Assembly: GCA_013399895.1 (NCBI GenBank)
Contig: VXBA01003135.1
Location: forward strand, 1,815,553-1,879,552
Length of the DNA: 64,000 nucleotides
Direction: 5' to 3'
Source of the DNA: Serilophus lunatus
Taxonomy: Eukaryota; Chordata; Aves; Passeriformes; Eurylaimidae
A program made the position numbers and the translations under genes. Of the stretch, positions 11,501 to 25,233 are shown in pieces; position 1 is the stretch's first letter, and every line of letters begins with the position of its first letter. Below the pieces are notes generated by a model that saw only the letters and a list, made by a program, of their open reading frames with translations, searched no databases and had not been told where the DNA came from.

Positions 11501-14500
11501 TGTAGTGGTATTTTGAGAATCAAGCCTACTATTGAATGCTTTTAACATCTTATCTGTTCTAATCCAAGTGTTCCACAGTAATCATTTGCTATAAATGACT
11601 GCTTAATCCTTACATGCCTGACATTTGTTAAATAAAATCACTACAGTACGTAACAAACCACAGTTTAAGCATAAGCCCCCCCTCCTCTTGGTTCTGAACA
11701 GCTCTTTGGCCAGGTGAAAGCATCACATAGCTTTTAGGAATGCAGAACACTCAGCCAAAAAAAGGTTTAGTAATCCTGATTTCACAGTTAAATCACTCTT
11801 TCAGACTGAACTCACAAGCAGAGTGGATGCAGTACCTGTATGGAAAAGGAAGTAGGAGGAGGAGCCCAGGGTCAGCCTGATGTAGCGAGCTCTCCCATCC
11901 ACGGTCAGGCTGCCAGGGGAGCCAATCTGTTTGCCATTTTTTCCTGAATGGATGAAGGTCTTAATCTACACAGGGAAGGGATTAAAAAAGAAACAACCCA
12001 AAAAACAACAAGGTTAAAACTGACACTGAACAGCAGCTAAATGGGAGCAGCACATTGATGGAAAGCCTCTGCCTTCTTGTGGAGGAGGGGGCACGAGTTC
12101 AGTGACCCCTCTGCTGTGAATACTTCTGCAGGTTTGAAAACCAATTCCAGCACAGGCACTTGCCCTGAGATTCAACTACCTCTGCCACACACCTGCCCTG
12201 CAGACTGGGCTGTGGAGCAGCAGCCCCAGCTCTGCTGAGGACAAGATCCATTCCAGCCTACTGAGCAGTGACAACAATGGAGAGGAGCTAAAGGCAGAAA
12301 CAAAGCACCACATGGACACAGGGGAAACTTGGCTTCACATGGCAGTTCTGCTAAATGTTTTAAGTGCCCTAATCTGCTCCTCCTAAGGCTGACGTAAGTC
12401 CAAGGGGATAAAAGAGCTGATAGGTTTCTTTCTATTCTTTGTGCAGGGTAAGAGAATCCACTGAAAACATTTCACCCAGGGGAATAAAGGATAAAATCAG
12501 GATCATATTCAAATGTCTGGGCAACTGTCACAGTCTGGGGAGAGCAATGTACATTAGGGAAAAGAGAAACATCAGACTGAGAGAATCAGCATCCATTAGA
12601 GATGCTGAGTCAGGCAGGAACCCTTCCCTCTTCCTTGAGAGGGAGGGACTGGGAGAGGGAAATCTGCTGCTCCTGAAGGGAATTTGGAGAGTCTGGCAGG
12701 TGAATAAGGGTTAGAGTTTGCTGGAGAGATGGAGAACATGGAGAGGGAGAGCAAAACAACCATCAGCTGTTCCCAGCTTCCCGCACAGGGAGGAGACACA
12801 AACCAGCTCTTGTAGACCAGCTTCACCTTTCCTGGCAAGCACCGGTCCAGTGGCTGATCCAGGACAGTGACAGCCAAAGATATCCACTCACACAGGGAGT
12901 GAGAACACACACCACCTTCCCCACTGTACTGCCTAACCCCTCTGTGCTGCCACAGGTGATGGATCTGGAAAACCAGCACATTTTCTGGGATGTCTTTGTG
13001 CTGAAGCTTGCAGCAGGTAGGGGTCAATGAGACTCTCTGTAGAAGCTGCCCTCTAAACCTCCTGCACCCAGACCCTTCCCCACAGACTGCTCACAGCTCT
13101 GCCCTTTCAGGAATGTCCAACTTCAGCCCTTGATAGCAACAAAGCTCCTTTTCTTGGGTTTTGTATCTCCCTTCTGACCAGACTGCCCTTTCCAAGCTGC
13201 ACAGCTCCACTCAAGCTCCCTACAGCTCGTGTGATTTCTCAAAAGAGAACATACTTTTTCCTTAAGTTGACAGAGTGCTTGCCAAGTCTGGAGGGAAGAA
13301 GGGATTTCATACCAAGATATCTAGAGAGCTTAAATAGAAAACAGATCAAAAGGCAGTCTTGCAGAACAGAGGCTACATTCAAACATTTCTTGGCTGCCTA
13401 AGATTAAAAAAAAAACAAAAGTCTTGAGATAACTGTAATAGCAAAAGCACAGAGGAAAGAAAACAGAAGAGAAATGTAGGAGTTGGAGAGGATAGAATTT
13501 TTGATGACTCTGGCAACAACAATGCCTTGGATAGCAAACTCTACTTTCTAACAGAGGGCATTGGCCAAGAGTGTGGCAGCAGGACCTGGGCAGTGACTGT
13601 GCCTCTGCACTGGGCTCTGGTGAGGCACCTCAAATCCTGGGGTCAGTTCTGGACCCCTCTCAACAAGAGAGACACTGAGGGGCTGGAGCGTGTCCAGGGA
13701 AGGGAACGGAGCTGGGGAAGGGGCTGGAGCACAAGTCTGATGAGCAGCAGCTGAGGGAGCTGGGAGGGGGGGGCTCAGCCTGGAGAACAGGAGGCTCAGG
13801 GGGGACTTTCTGGTTCTCTCCAACTCCCTGACAGGAGGAGGGAGCTGGAGGGGCGGGTCAGGCTCTGCTCCCAGGGAACAAGGGACAGGAGGAGAGGGAA
13901 CAGCCTCAAGTTGTGCCAGGAGGAGCCTCAGGTTGGACAACAGGATGAATTTGCCCACTGAAAGGGTTGTCAGGCATTGGAAGAGGCTGCCCAGGGAGGT
14001 TTGGAGTCCCCATCCCTGGAAGTGTCCAAGGAACAACTGGATGTGGCACTCAAGTGCTCTGGGCTGGGTGACAAGGTGGGGATCAGGCACAGGTTGAGCT
14101 CAATGATCTTGTAGGTCTTTTCCAACACTAATGATTCTGTGGTTCTGTGACTGGTATGAGGACACTGCTCAGACCTACAGGGAGCTGTAACTTGTGTGCT
14201 TTGAACAGGACAGACTGGGCATGCAGTCAATGCTGTGCCACTCAGTCACGGATGCAGACATTTTAGTACAAAAACAGTTCCAGCTACTTGACTTTCCCCC
14301 TCTCAGAAATGGGAAAAGTAATATTGGGATGGAGGTAACACAATCAGCAGCTCTTTCACTAAATGAACCCAGGTTAGAATTAATCAGCACAGGGACACTG
14401 GGAAGAGAGCAGCCAAAAGCAGACCACAGGCAGAGAGAGAGAAGGGATCAGAAAAGGGCAGTGGTGGTACAAAAGCACTGGCTGTCAGCTGTGCTTTGAT

Positions 14501-17500
14501 CTAAGAGCCAAAGCTGTCAGGTTTTGTTCACTTCCACTTCTCTGCGCAGAGAAGCAGAAAACTGCAAGCTCATCTTGCCCAGGCTCTCTCCACAGGCAGT
14601 CCAGGAACACACAGTGAGGAAAGCAGACTGAACAAGGGGAGGGATTCCTGGCCAGCTCTTTCATTTTTTTCATTTTTTTAAACCATAAAACACTTGCATT
14701 GACTTGAGAGCACATCTCTGGAGGGTGGGAAAGAACCCACCCCAAAGCAGAAATCAGAGGCCTCTGGACACTTCATCTTAGACCACAAGAAGGAAATAAG
14801 AAGCATTCCTGCCACACCCTGTGGTCCACACACTGGGGTTATCAGAGTTTCAAAGAGTGACATACCTTGCCTTCTGTAACAATAAAGATTATCAGGTCCT
14901 GAACTCCATCACTATCCACATCTGGAATCACTGACACAGGAGTCAACACAGTGTAATTAACTCCAAAGTCACTGGACTGCCTCCACTGAACTTCCCCTGG
15001 AAGACAGGTAGTGGGAAACAATCACTAAAAGGCACTTTAGGTTGAAAGGCTTTTTAATGCCCCTGTTCCAGCCCACCAGCACCACAAAGTAGCCACATTT
15101 ATGCTCATCAAGGGGTACTTCCTTGATTTCTGCATTCCCAGTGAATCCCAGTATCCACAATTTCATCTTGCATTGGAAAGCAATGCCAGCTGCCTGCAGG
15201 AATTCACCCAAACACCCTGGCACAAAGAACAGCTTGCTTCCCTTGTGCCTCAGGTTAACAAGCTTCTCAGCATGTTCATGACATGAGGAATCCTCTGTTG
15301 TGATGGAATGAAATGTACCTATATTTCACAAACATTTTGAGACCATAAAGCACCTCAATTTGATCACAGTGTTGCTGCTACACCTGGAAAAACCTATTTT
15401 GCTGCAACTTCCCTCCTGCTGATCTTCTTCCAGATGCTCCACAGTGATAAGACCACCTCTCCCTTTTTTGAAGAACACAAACTTGTTTGTAAACTGAGGC
15501 ATAAAAGCTTTGTTTTTTAGAAAATTGTGTGTGTGTGTGGGGGTGTGTTTCTCTTCAACAGCTCCAAGAGCAGTTGAGTGGCTCTACTCCATAAACTCTG
15601 TCCAAGGCTGCTGGCCACTTCCCAGTCACTGCCCATTGAAATTTGCAGTGGAATCTGTAGGGAGGACATTGCTGGGGGGGTCTCTTACAAGGTGCTCAGA
15701 GGGGAAAATGCTTACCCTCCCCTTTACATATCATCACACACAGGAACTATCATTTCAGGAATGCAAAGTAATCATCTGTTCTTTGTCAGGAAGGCAGCTG
15801 GACTGAAGGCCAAGGAATTACTACCTGACTGTCTGCAATAATTTAAGGCAGGCTGTATTTCCAGTAGAATTCTTCCAAAGCCTTTACTGCAACACTGAAA
15901 AAGACACTTGGATTTGTTACTATGACAACAGATGTGAAGTAGGAGAGAGCAGATTTCCTAGTTTCCCTAGGAAATCATGGGAAGGCAAAGAATTTTGCCC
16001 CCAAAGAAAATAAGCAGGCAGAGGAAAAAGTGAAGTTTTAAATTACAACATCCCGGCTTCAGCACAGTCCAAAGGTACCAAAATAAGACCAGGCTGATGA
16101 AATTCTCGTGTCAGTGCATAAGGTTCTAATCTTGGCTGGTTAGACAGCAGATACAGTTTGAGAGAAAGCAGCTCACTCTCTTGAAAGAGCAGTGTGGCTT
16201 AACAGAAACAGGTAACAGGGAGATAGATTCAGCACCAAGCCTTCGACAAAGGTTTTCATGCTCTAACCCAACCCTCAAAGAGCACAAACTGTGAAGCCAG
16301 TCCCCTCCTGCTCCATCAACAGGAGATGGGACTATGCTGTCTGACATCTGGAGTGCTACAGTTCTTCCTCAGAGCCCGAGGTCACAGCAGAGGCACAGCA
16401 AGAGGAGCCAAGATGGAAATTAGACAAGTGCCTAGACTGCAAATCTAACCTGGGTGAAAGGTTTTTTCAGTCTGGAAGGAAAAATAAAATTAGAACTTAG
16501 ATGGCTGAGTTGAGCTCTCACTTCAAACAGCCACAGAGACACAGAAACTTTCCTCCCTGACAGACATTCTCCATGTTGGAGTCTTGGTTTATTTAGTGAT
16601 TTCTCACACAGATTTAATCCTACATATCTGATCACAGTGGTGCTCTTTCTGTCATACCCCTCAGGAGACCAGAACTACCCACAGGGCTCACAGTGCAGGC
16701 TGATGGAGGATCAGGTGAAGAGAGCAGCTGTAACAAAACACTTACTCCTGTCCTCTTCCTCTAGACTCTGCTCCTGGCCCTGTCAGATGGAATACACAGC
16801 TACAAAGACTTTTGCTTTGACCTGGAACAGTTACTTAAGCTCTTGTGTCCCAGTTTGCTGGTAAGATAAACATGCAGGAATGTTAGATGTCCCACACAAA
16901 CAGCAGCATGCACTCCTACACTTCCTTTCTTGTTTGCTCAGCTCACTTCTTCTAGCAATGAAGAAAGACTGAACACAACTTGCATTGATAGAAAAACACT
17001 AAGTTTATCAGCATTTAAAGATCAAAACCACATCAGACATTGTCAGATGATAATCTGACTATCTCTCCTTCAATCTTCCTACAGGCAGGGGCTAGACAGC
17101 CTGAGAGCCCTGGAATCTCACCAAATCCTCCATGATGATGAATCATTAACAGCTAAAGATTGGGCTGGCTACTGTTTTTAGCACACTGTGATGTAAGTCA
17201 GACTCTGCTTCTTTGAATACATTTAGCCTATTTAAATATATCTTATTCTGCTCTGCCCTCCTAACCCCCAGTAAAAGCCAACTACGCTCAGAAACCACTT
17301 TTAACCTACTTAATAGCAAAAAGGCATCAAATACACAAACTTCTGGGTTATTCACTTTTCTATCTGAAGCGGGTTTTTTTCTCTCTTGCTTTTGAATTAT
17401 CTCTGGAATGTTTTCTTTACTGTATTGCTGTGACCTGTAGTTTAGCCTGGCTCCTTCTCTTCATGCTTGTGCCACTTCTTTATAGCTGTCTTTAGTCCCA

Positions 17501-20283
17501 TGCCTCTGGGTCAGCAGCCAACTTTCTACACTTTGACCTGAAAGGAACTACTTCATTAATAGTCTAAAAATAACCTGTGCTAAAGCCTACACATGACAGA
17601 AATGGTGCTAAGATATCTCTGCTGGTACAGAAACTCTCTAGCTGTGTGTGTATCTACACTGTCATCGACACTGGAAATTAAAAGCTACACTAGACTTTCA
17701 TCAGACTCCTTACAGCTGTACCTCTTGCTATTTCTCTCTCCTAATTTTAGGAAAACAGTGTGTGAGGGCTTCAATACCACATACAAAGGAAGGGATCCTA
17801 TGGAGAACATATACTGTTTAGAACTTTGAAACAGTGACCCCAAAATGGAAATGTATTTTAGGCTTCATCAGCAAGATGATCACTGTTCCCAGAGCAGTAC
17901 AGGCACTTCTTATCCCTACTCCACATTAGGCAAGATAATGATGAATTTCTCCATCTCTAGATTCAGAAAGGAAGAAACTTTTCCAGAGGAACCAGGCAAA
18001 TCCTGGACTACTGAAACAGACTGGTAAGTACTTAGATAAGTGCTCTTCTTGATGGCTTTTAAATCGTAAATCCTTAGAACTCCCACCCCCCTCTTGCCAC
18101 TGCAGGTGCTCCTGGCACACATACACAAGTAACTGGGAAACGGTGCAGGTGTGTGTCCAGCCCTTGAGAGTATAAAGTGACATTCACAGCTAGGGACTGC
18201 TTCTCCTGTTTCAAAGGGAGTTGGAATGCTGGACTTATGAAACACTGGCTGGCACAAACCCCCAGCCTTTGGACCAGGAGGCCGAGAGCAGGTGCTCCTC
18301 AACGCCCAGCCAACACCTCTGGCAAGGTTTTCAAGACAACAAACACCCTGCACCCGCTGCACCGGCGAGTCGCGTCATGCTCACAGCCCCAGCCCCCGCG
18401 GCCTTTCCAGCAGGTGAGGAAAGCCGCCCCGGGTGGCAGCAGGGCCCTGCCCACACTCACCTGTGCGCAGCGCCAGCGCCGTAAGGGACCCCGGCCGCCC
18501 CAGCGCCAGGCACGCCGGGGCCTCCGCCGGGCCCGGCTGGGGGAGGCCACACTGCAGCCAGGCCAGCTCCTCGCCCACAGGCCTCTCCCACAGGGCGCTG
18601 CCGTTCGTGCCAGACACTGCAGCCACCAGGGCACAGGGAGCAGGCAGCCCTGAGGAGAAGAGATGTCAGAGGGAGCTCCGCCTGCACCCACGTTGCTGCT
18701 CCAACTCGCCCAGCTCCTCTCCCCACCCAGCTCCCAGAGTTTTCTCTCCCAGGCCCTCACTTATTAGAAGTAAAAGGACAGCCCTCGTTACAAGGCTTTC
18801 TGCTCCTGAATCAGCTACCTTCATCCAGGCAGGACGTGTTGAGGCTGCTGCTGCCACTGCTGGCTTTGAAAGCAAAGAGGACATCTTGCACTTTGTCTTC
18901 GTTCACATCTTCTATAGAGAGGAACGGGTAGGCCACTGTAAGAGACCACAAGCCAGGCTCTGGTGAGGATTTCCTCAGCCCATAGCACAGAGAGCTGGAG
19001 AAAAACACAAATTCCTAGAGACCTACTCACTGCCTCCATCTCAGACAGTGTAACATTAGAACAAACTGGCTTCTGCATTAAAAAAAGCCATGTGCAAGAG
19101 TACCAAGCACAGGAAGTTAGTGCCAAAGGGTTTTTTAAATTTAGTATCCCTCAGTGGATATGTCTTTTTTCATAGCTAAGAAGCCAGAATTCAAACTATG
19201 TTGAACTAAGAACAACTCTCGTCTTAGTGCGGGGTTGCTATTCTCGAAGCTTTAAAAAAACCCAAAAAAACACCAAACCCAGCCACAGATATTCCACCTT
19301 TCTCCCTCTCAGCTAAAAGCAGCCTTCTTGAGCTGAAAGCAGCAGAACAGCAGAACCTGGGATGTCTGCAGTACCACACAGAGCTCAGTCCCTGCTGTGA
19401 GCACTATCTCTGCATTTACAGCACATCCAACACACACTCACTGCACACAAGATTGAAGAATAGCTCTCCTAGAAGCAAATGTTGAGCCATCAGGGAGCAG
19501 GACCCAGGCTAAAGGGCCAAGTAAAGCAACTGGAATAAAAATAGCTACAGCAACTATAAAGCAATTTACAAAAAAAACCAAGATGGAATTCTTCCTCTTC
19601 CCTTCTTGTTGGTCATGGGGAAAAGGGAAAAAGTCTTAGTGACAGAGGAAAAAGTTCCAGTTTATCTCCAACTTCAGCTCCACAAGGGAACATTTCACAG
19701 AGCAAACTTCAACACAGATTTATTCCCAGATACCCTTCCCCATTTTTCTAACAAATGAGACCAGCCTGCTACCTTGTTAGTGCTTCAGAGCAGCATCTAA
19801 TTTCTCCACCAGATCCTGTAAACACCTCCTGGAAGGCCACTCCAATTATGACGGGCCATTGCTTATCCAGGTCAGGTATTCAGAGCTCTGGCTCCCCAGG
19901 GCAGCATCCTGCAGGTCTGGCTCCACGTCGTGCTTAGGTAGAGGTCCACAACCCAAATTCATGGCACAGGAAGGGAAAGGACTCCTGACAAGTATTTATT
20001 CTGCCACGGCAAACTCACCTGCATTGTTGTAGTTTTGGAACCACGTTTTTTCTGACACCGGTCTCTCTGGGCAAGGAATGATAAAGGAGAAGGCAAACAC
20101 AATGACCAGACAGAGGAACAAGGACACGAAGAAGGCGGCCGTGCGCCACCGCGACAGACGCGACAGCCCCGGGGACTGCTTGCTGATAATCCTCCTCTCC
20201 ACAGAGTTCTCATGGTTCTCTTGGGCTTTTACATCCTCAGTCTTCAGGGGGTGGATCTCAGCTTCCGAGTCTTTGTTATCCAT
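8526..20283 (-). CDS. FAM234A: FAM234A (ITFG3) single-pass FG-GAP-like membrane protein
   Basis: FAM234A is a poorly characterised type II membrane protein with an extracytoplasmic beta-propeller (FG-GAP-like) region. Coding exons on the minus strand: 20283-20019, 18935-18819, 18649-18461, 14996-14866, 11965-11836, 11380-11242, 10956-10816, 10452-10374, 9955-9803, 8980-8878, 8737-8526. The sum is 1659 nt, or 552 aa, the same length I recall for human. The N-terminus (MDNKDSEAEIHPLK) is cytosolic. A membrane span around residues 50-72 (FFVSLFLCLVIVFAFSF) is followed by IPCPERP. Calcium-loop-like motifs are seen in exon 2 (EDVNEDKVQDV, weaker) and exon 4 (PDVDSDGVQDL, canonical). The C-terminus is RDRLYRMRFHSRA. 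The start exon continues 5' as UTR to an acceptor at 20327, so the first exon is non-coding. Exon 3 is much richer in CpG than its neighbours. The codon before ATG is GTG; translation should start at 20283. Confidence 0.95.
12000..13549. other. FAM234A intron sequence without recognised content
   Basis: This is part of the FAM234A intron 14865-11966, before the CR1 copy. It is moderately AT-rich with A-runs (13405-13420). I see no exon or RNA gene. Confidence 0.5.
13550..14150 (+). mobile_element. CR1 LINE fragment, 5' truncated
   Basis: About 600 bp match the avian CR1 3' region as I know it. The series includes GGGCTCTGGTGAGG, CTGGAGCGTGTCCAGGGAAG, GGAGCACAAGTCTGATGAG, CTCAAGTTGTGCCAGGAGG and GGTTGTCAGGCATTGGA. 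It ends in the octamer-like tail ATGATTCTGTGGTTCTGTG at about 14133-14150. It is the longest CR1 copy in the window, in antisense orientation within a FAM234A intron. Reading frames are broken. Confidence 0.9.
15521..15547. repeat. GT microsatellite
   Basis: A short (TG)n tract of roughly eight units followed by an interrupted GGGGGTGTGT lies in the FAM234A intron between the exons at 18461 and 14996. Confidence 0.8.
15600..18460. other. FAM234A large intron, unannotated
   Basis: Single-copy-looking AT-rich intron sequence lies between the exons at 18649-18461 and 14996-14866. I find no repeat with a family signature and no exon. The last 100 bases before 18461 become CpG-rich. Confidence 0.4.
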
Positions 20284-20327
20284 CACAGCTCATTCATGGG
20301 AATTCAGGCACCCTTCTCCCTCTTCGC
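20284..20327 (-). other. FAM234A: FAM234A 5' UTR part of exon 2
   Basis: An acceptor (TTGCAG on the minus strand) at 20330-20328 shows that the coding start exon carries 44 nt of 5' UTR and is preceded by at least one non-coding exon. Confidence 0.6.
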
Positions 20328-23300
20328 CTGCAACAATGCAGAGAGAAGTTAAAATGCACTTTGGAATGCATTTTTTAAAAAAAAAAAAAGCAAAAATTCT
20401 GTTATTACCTGATATTTACACTGGAAACATTTAATGGGAGGTGAGCAAACCAGTGTATTGTCACAGAGCTGTTGGTCCTGGAGGGCCTCTCACACGGAGC
20501 AACAGGGAGAGACCGTGGGATGCAGGAACAGCTCTAATTCTTCTTAGATGAGGAAAATCAGCTCTGCCAGAGCTGGACAAAGAAGGATACAGACCCCATG
20601 CAGAAAGGACTGACTGGTCTGTAGGTCTCCTCAAGAAAAACACCCCAAAACCCCCTTTAGCTGCAAAGACTTCTTGCTACCTTTTGTGTATGTCGGCCTG
20701 ACTCCCAGCAGGAGAGATGAAAGGAAACACTTGTGACCTTTATATCCCAACATAAGGCTGTCCCTACTGTAATGTGCACTGGAGCTTCTCCAGGAGAGAG
20801 AGAGAGAAACAAACACCTGCATATGCTGTATAGGAACAAACCAAAGCTATTTGACACCTTCTCAGATGAGAAACCACTGGGTAAGTTTAGCAACCCAGTC
20901 CTGCAGGAGGTAAGAGAGTGATGACTTCACTCCCCAGGGAAAAAAAACAGGGCAGGAGTTGAGACTCAAATCAGGCAAATTTGATTTCATCAGATTGAAA
21001 GAGCTAACAACTGCTACTTTAGTTTCTCCTGCTATAAATCATAATCTTGAGCTGCTGCTACAATAGAGGAGTTCTGTGCTAATTTGCCATAAAACGGGGA
21101 AAAAAGAGCCCTAGTCAGTTAGAGAAGCCTGTACCTCATTACCCACAACAACAATAAAATCAATGTTATACAGAGATTCTCTGACAGTGCTTCGTCAAAA
21201 CAACAGCGGAAGGGAAGTAATAAAGAATAACAAATTCCAATAGGCTTGGAAAAAGCTGCATGACAGTGTTACGAGAAGTTATATCAGAGCAAATAAACAC
21301 GACAACTGAGCCAATTTTCCATGACCATGTCCTAGCAGTCACATGCCCGAATTGTCCACTGGAGCCATTTACTTCCCCAGCAGAAAAGAGCTTAAACTCA
21401 GCTTAAACACAGTGCAGAGAGCCTGGGCATTCAACTCCAACAGCAACTGGGCTTGTTGCATCTCACATTTCATGCCCAAGTTCACTTACAGGTTCAGTGA
21501 AACACAAGATGAGTCACCCTGGAGAGGTCAAGTCCTTCAGGCAGCTGTGGCTCCCCAGGTTGTTCCTGTCCCTGTCCCAGTGCAGATCCCTCTTCTCTTC
21601 TGGGTACCAATCCCAGGGGGGACAGAGCTATAGCAAGGCAGGGGTTGAGGCACAGGGTCAGTGGGACAGCCTGGCACATCCTGTCAACCCTTTACCAAAC
21701 CTCAGAGCCTGCTAGACCTGTAAGGCTGGAGTTACAAAGCACTTACTCCAACCTGAGCATTCATTCCACAACACCGTGTACAGGATCACACTCCAGATCA
21801 TTTAATCCAACCTGCACAATATCAACAATGCAGAAGTTGTATCTTATTCCAAAGATCTTACACCAAAGACCTCATCTGCCCTTCTCATCAGCCTACCAGT
21901 CACACCAAGGACACCTTCACAAGGCTGTTTCCAGATCAACCACAAGCACCTGATGGGGAGGAAGGCTCCAGATGGAAAGGGGAAGAACACAGAGCCATGC
22001 AATCAGCCCTTGCAGAGCTGAGCACTGCTCTGTCACTGCACCAGACCCTCAGCAGGTTCAAGGTACAAGGCTCCAGGCACAGGCTGAGCAAATGATTTAC
22101 AGCCGCGCCCGCAGTGATGGAGGAGGAGGCAGGAATGGGTTCCCTGACATGGGCAATGAGGCAGGATGGCTCCTGTCCCTCTGGCAAGCCCATTTCCAGC
22201 AGCACAGAGAGGTGGATCTTCTCAAAACTAGGGCTGAACAGGGCTCCAACAGAACCCCACCAGCCTCTCCAGCAGAGCCTTCCACTGGCCTCCAGTACAG
22301 AGCTGGGAAAGCTCCAGGGCACAGCTGAGTGCTTCCAGCACTTGGGAGACTTCCCGAGAGGAACCAAAACCAGGCTTCTCCCCACTCAGCCCAAAAGGGA
22401 CACCAGCTTAATGCTGCATGGAAGGCATATTTTTATGACTCACTACAAATCACACCGTTGTCATCTAGAGTGGGATGAGAACAATAAAAAAGCAGTAATT
22501 ATCCTGACAACCCCAGCAATTCCCTTCCTTTTGCAGCAACGACCCCGGGAGCCACCGAGTACAAAGAGCCCTCAATGCCTTTAAAGCAATTCTTTCTCTT
22601 TTCTTTCAGGATTTGAATAATGCCCTTTGCACCGTGCCAGAGCAGAGGCAGTGCCAGAACAAGGACCACGAAGGTCAGTGGCAAAGACTCAAATAATGCA
22701 GGAAATCCCATCGCCCGCCGCTGCCAAAGTACATGCTGGCAGCATATGAAATGGCCTGAGCTCTGAGCAACAAAGAAGTCTGGTAATCAGTTTAATTGAA
22801 GACAAGCAGAAAATGATAGTGTGCATTTGAGATGGTTTTACTGTCCTCTAGCAGCCGACATTTTGTCTCCTGCTGATAAAGGACATAAAATAACTCACTG
22901 GGAAGTTTAACGCATCCAGGCACCTTGTAAGGGAACAGGATCCTGTGCTGCTGCTGTGTAACACACACTACATGCAGCAGATCCCACAGCCAGCAGCAGC
23001 TTCCTGCCTGAGGATGGGAGAAAACATGGGAGAAAGACTTTGTAGAAAAGGAAATAAGCAGAAAGCGGAGGACAGACCTGAACCGAACCCACCTAACCCG
23101 GGAAGCACAGCCAGGATCTGCATCTCAGACAGGGTTCCAGCCCTCCCCAAGCTCTAAAGGCAGCTTATCCCAGCCACAGGATAAATCGGGAGCAGTCCCT
23201 CACCAAAGCCAAGGGGAACAAACACCATTTCTTGTCCCACAGTAACACCACCACACTCAGGACAAACACAGCTTTACTCACCTTCATGGGGGACTGACCC

Positions 23301-24177
23301 GCCTCTTCTCCTGAAGCCACAGCACAGATTTACATTCCTGATCTGAACCAAACCAGTGACACTTGTCCAGCCAAACATGAGGGACAAACCATCATGGCCA
23401 GTCAGGCAGAACTGCCTGACAAGCACAGAGGTCCACACACGGTCAGGTGGACGAAGACTGGTGACAGAAACCATTCAAGGATCAGTGTGATGGAAGGTTT
23501 AACTCATTTTCCACCCATAAAACACCAAACCACAGCATTTGTAATGTCACCAGGCACCATCTCTTCCTGGAAAATTCCTAGCAATATTTCCTAACTTTGA
23601 TTTGATGTTCAACACATTTATATCTTTCACGGAATGATGAAATCAGGTTCTGGCTGGCCATTTTAGGAACACAAACACAGCATTTGGCTGTTTTGGTTTT
23701 GTTTGGTTGGTTTTTTTGTTTGTTTGAAGCATCTTACAGGTTTCCTTCCTGTCAGACAGTAAAAGGCCCAAGCTACAACCAATAATGACAAAACAGGCAA
23801 ATTTTGCTCTGAATAAGATGCCATATTCCCATCACAGCCATTTTCCATGAGCAGACTGTTGGGTTTTGATCCCATGTACAGCATGGCACTGTGGGAAACT
23901 CCCTGGGCAGTCACTTGCTGTGACACTCAGTCTTGGGTCATTCATTCCTTCTTCTGCAGTCCTACTTAGATCAGGGTTCAGACAAGAGGAAATAACATGT
24001 TAAGATTTCCCCTAAATGAGATTTTCCTTCTCCAAGACACTCAGGCTGCACGCAGCACTCCAGTTTATCATCTTGCTGAGTCATCTGCACCATCTGACAC
24101 AGGGGAACTCTGCTCCTGTTGTGTCCCTGCAGCTTTTGTAAGGACCTGGTGTGCAACTCAAACAAAGAGGGTGGCAG

Positions 24178-24333
24178 AGAATTCCCAGAGAAGCTGTGGC
24201 TGCCCCATTCCTGGAAGTGTCCAAGGCCAGGCTGGAGCCACCTGGGATAGTGGGAGGTGTCCCTGCCCATGGCGGAGGGTCAGATCTAGATGGTCCTAAA
24301 GGTCCCTTCCAACTCAAACCATTCTGGGATTCT
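24178..24333 (+). mobile_element. CR1 LINE 3' end
   Basis: The copy runs from CAGAGAAGCTGTGGCTGCCC through TGGAAGTGTCCAAGGCCAGG and GGGAGGTGTCCCTGCCCATG to CCTTCCAACTCAAACCATTC. This is the standard CR1 3' UTR of birds, about 155 bp. Confidence 0.9.
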
Positions 24334-25107
24334 CCTGCTAGAGCTGTGCTTTCCCCTCCCCTCGCCCTTGATGTTTTGCCCCTGTTAACACAGGCCTCTG
24401 CAGAACATCAGGTTCTGCTGAAATGACACAGCACGTGCCACAGAGCACTCACAGCAAGGGAACGAGAAACTCCTCCAGGGCACAACCACCTTGGAACATG
24501 ATATATTTGCCATTTGTAGGAGAAAACTCCTCTTCCCCAGGGCAGTTTTCACTCCAGCCAGGGTTTCAAATGCAGAAAATCAGTTTGGGGAAGACCAAAA
24601 CACCGTCCAGAACTTTTTCCACGAGAGTAATGGGAAGATCAAAACTCTACAGTGAAGAACATCATTAAAGCTGAGTGGAACTGATTATAGGTCAGGCCAG
24701 TAATAACAACTGGGCTGCAGAAACACCAATCATTTATCATCCCAGGGCTTAGAAGCTCTGCTGGATCCAAGCCACTCATCTTCACTGACTGTTGCAGATC
24801 CCTGGCACCAACCCCAGGGTATCAGCAGTGAGGTGTTCACCCCCACCTCACCCACAGGGCTCCCCACTTGCATCAGAGGCACAGTGACTTCCCCCACTGC
24901 CACAGGCTGAACAGGAGAGACTCTGGAGAGAACTCTGTGCATGAAAGCCCCTTGGAAAAGGCTGTGGTCACTTCAGGAAGTTCTATTAAAAGACAAGAGA
25001 AAAGTACATTTTCAAGTGGGGCACTCGTTCCACCGGCCACAAACCTGTGCTGCCCACTGGGCCCTTCCTGCCCAGCCCAGAGAGGTTTATGGCAACATGA
25101 AACTGCT

Positions 25108-25233
25108 CTTTCAAGAACTGTTCAAGGGGTTGGAGTAACCTGTCTAGTGGAAAGTGTCCCTGCCCATGACAAGGAGTTGAAACTGGTTGGTATTTAGGGT
25201 CCCTTCCAACTCAAACCACTCTGTGATTCTATG
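25108..25233 (+). mobile_element. CR1 LINE 3' end, degraded
   Basis: The 3' module is recognisable: AACTGTTCAAGGGGTTGGA, TCTAGTGGAAAGTGTCCCTG, CCTTCCAACTCAAACCACTC and a terminal CTGTGATTCTATG. It is shorter and more diverged than the copy at 24178, with a central deletion. Confidence 0.85.

Noticed and set aside
21720..21930. Possible additional CR1 fragment (AGATCATTTAATCCAACCTGC)
   Set aside because: Only one short CR1-like phrase is visible and the flanks do not match the consensus.
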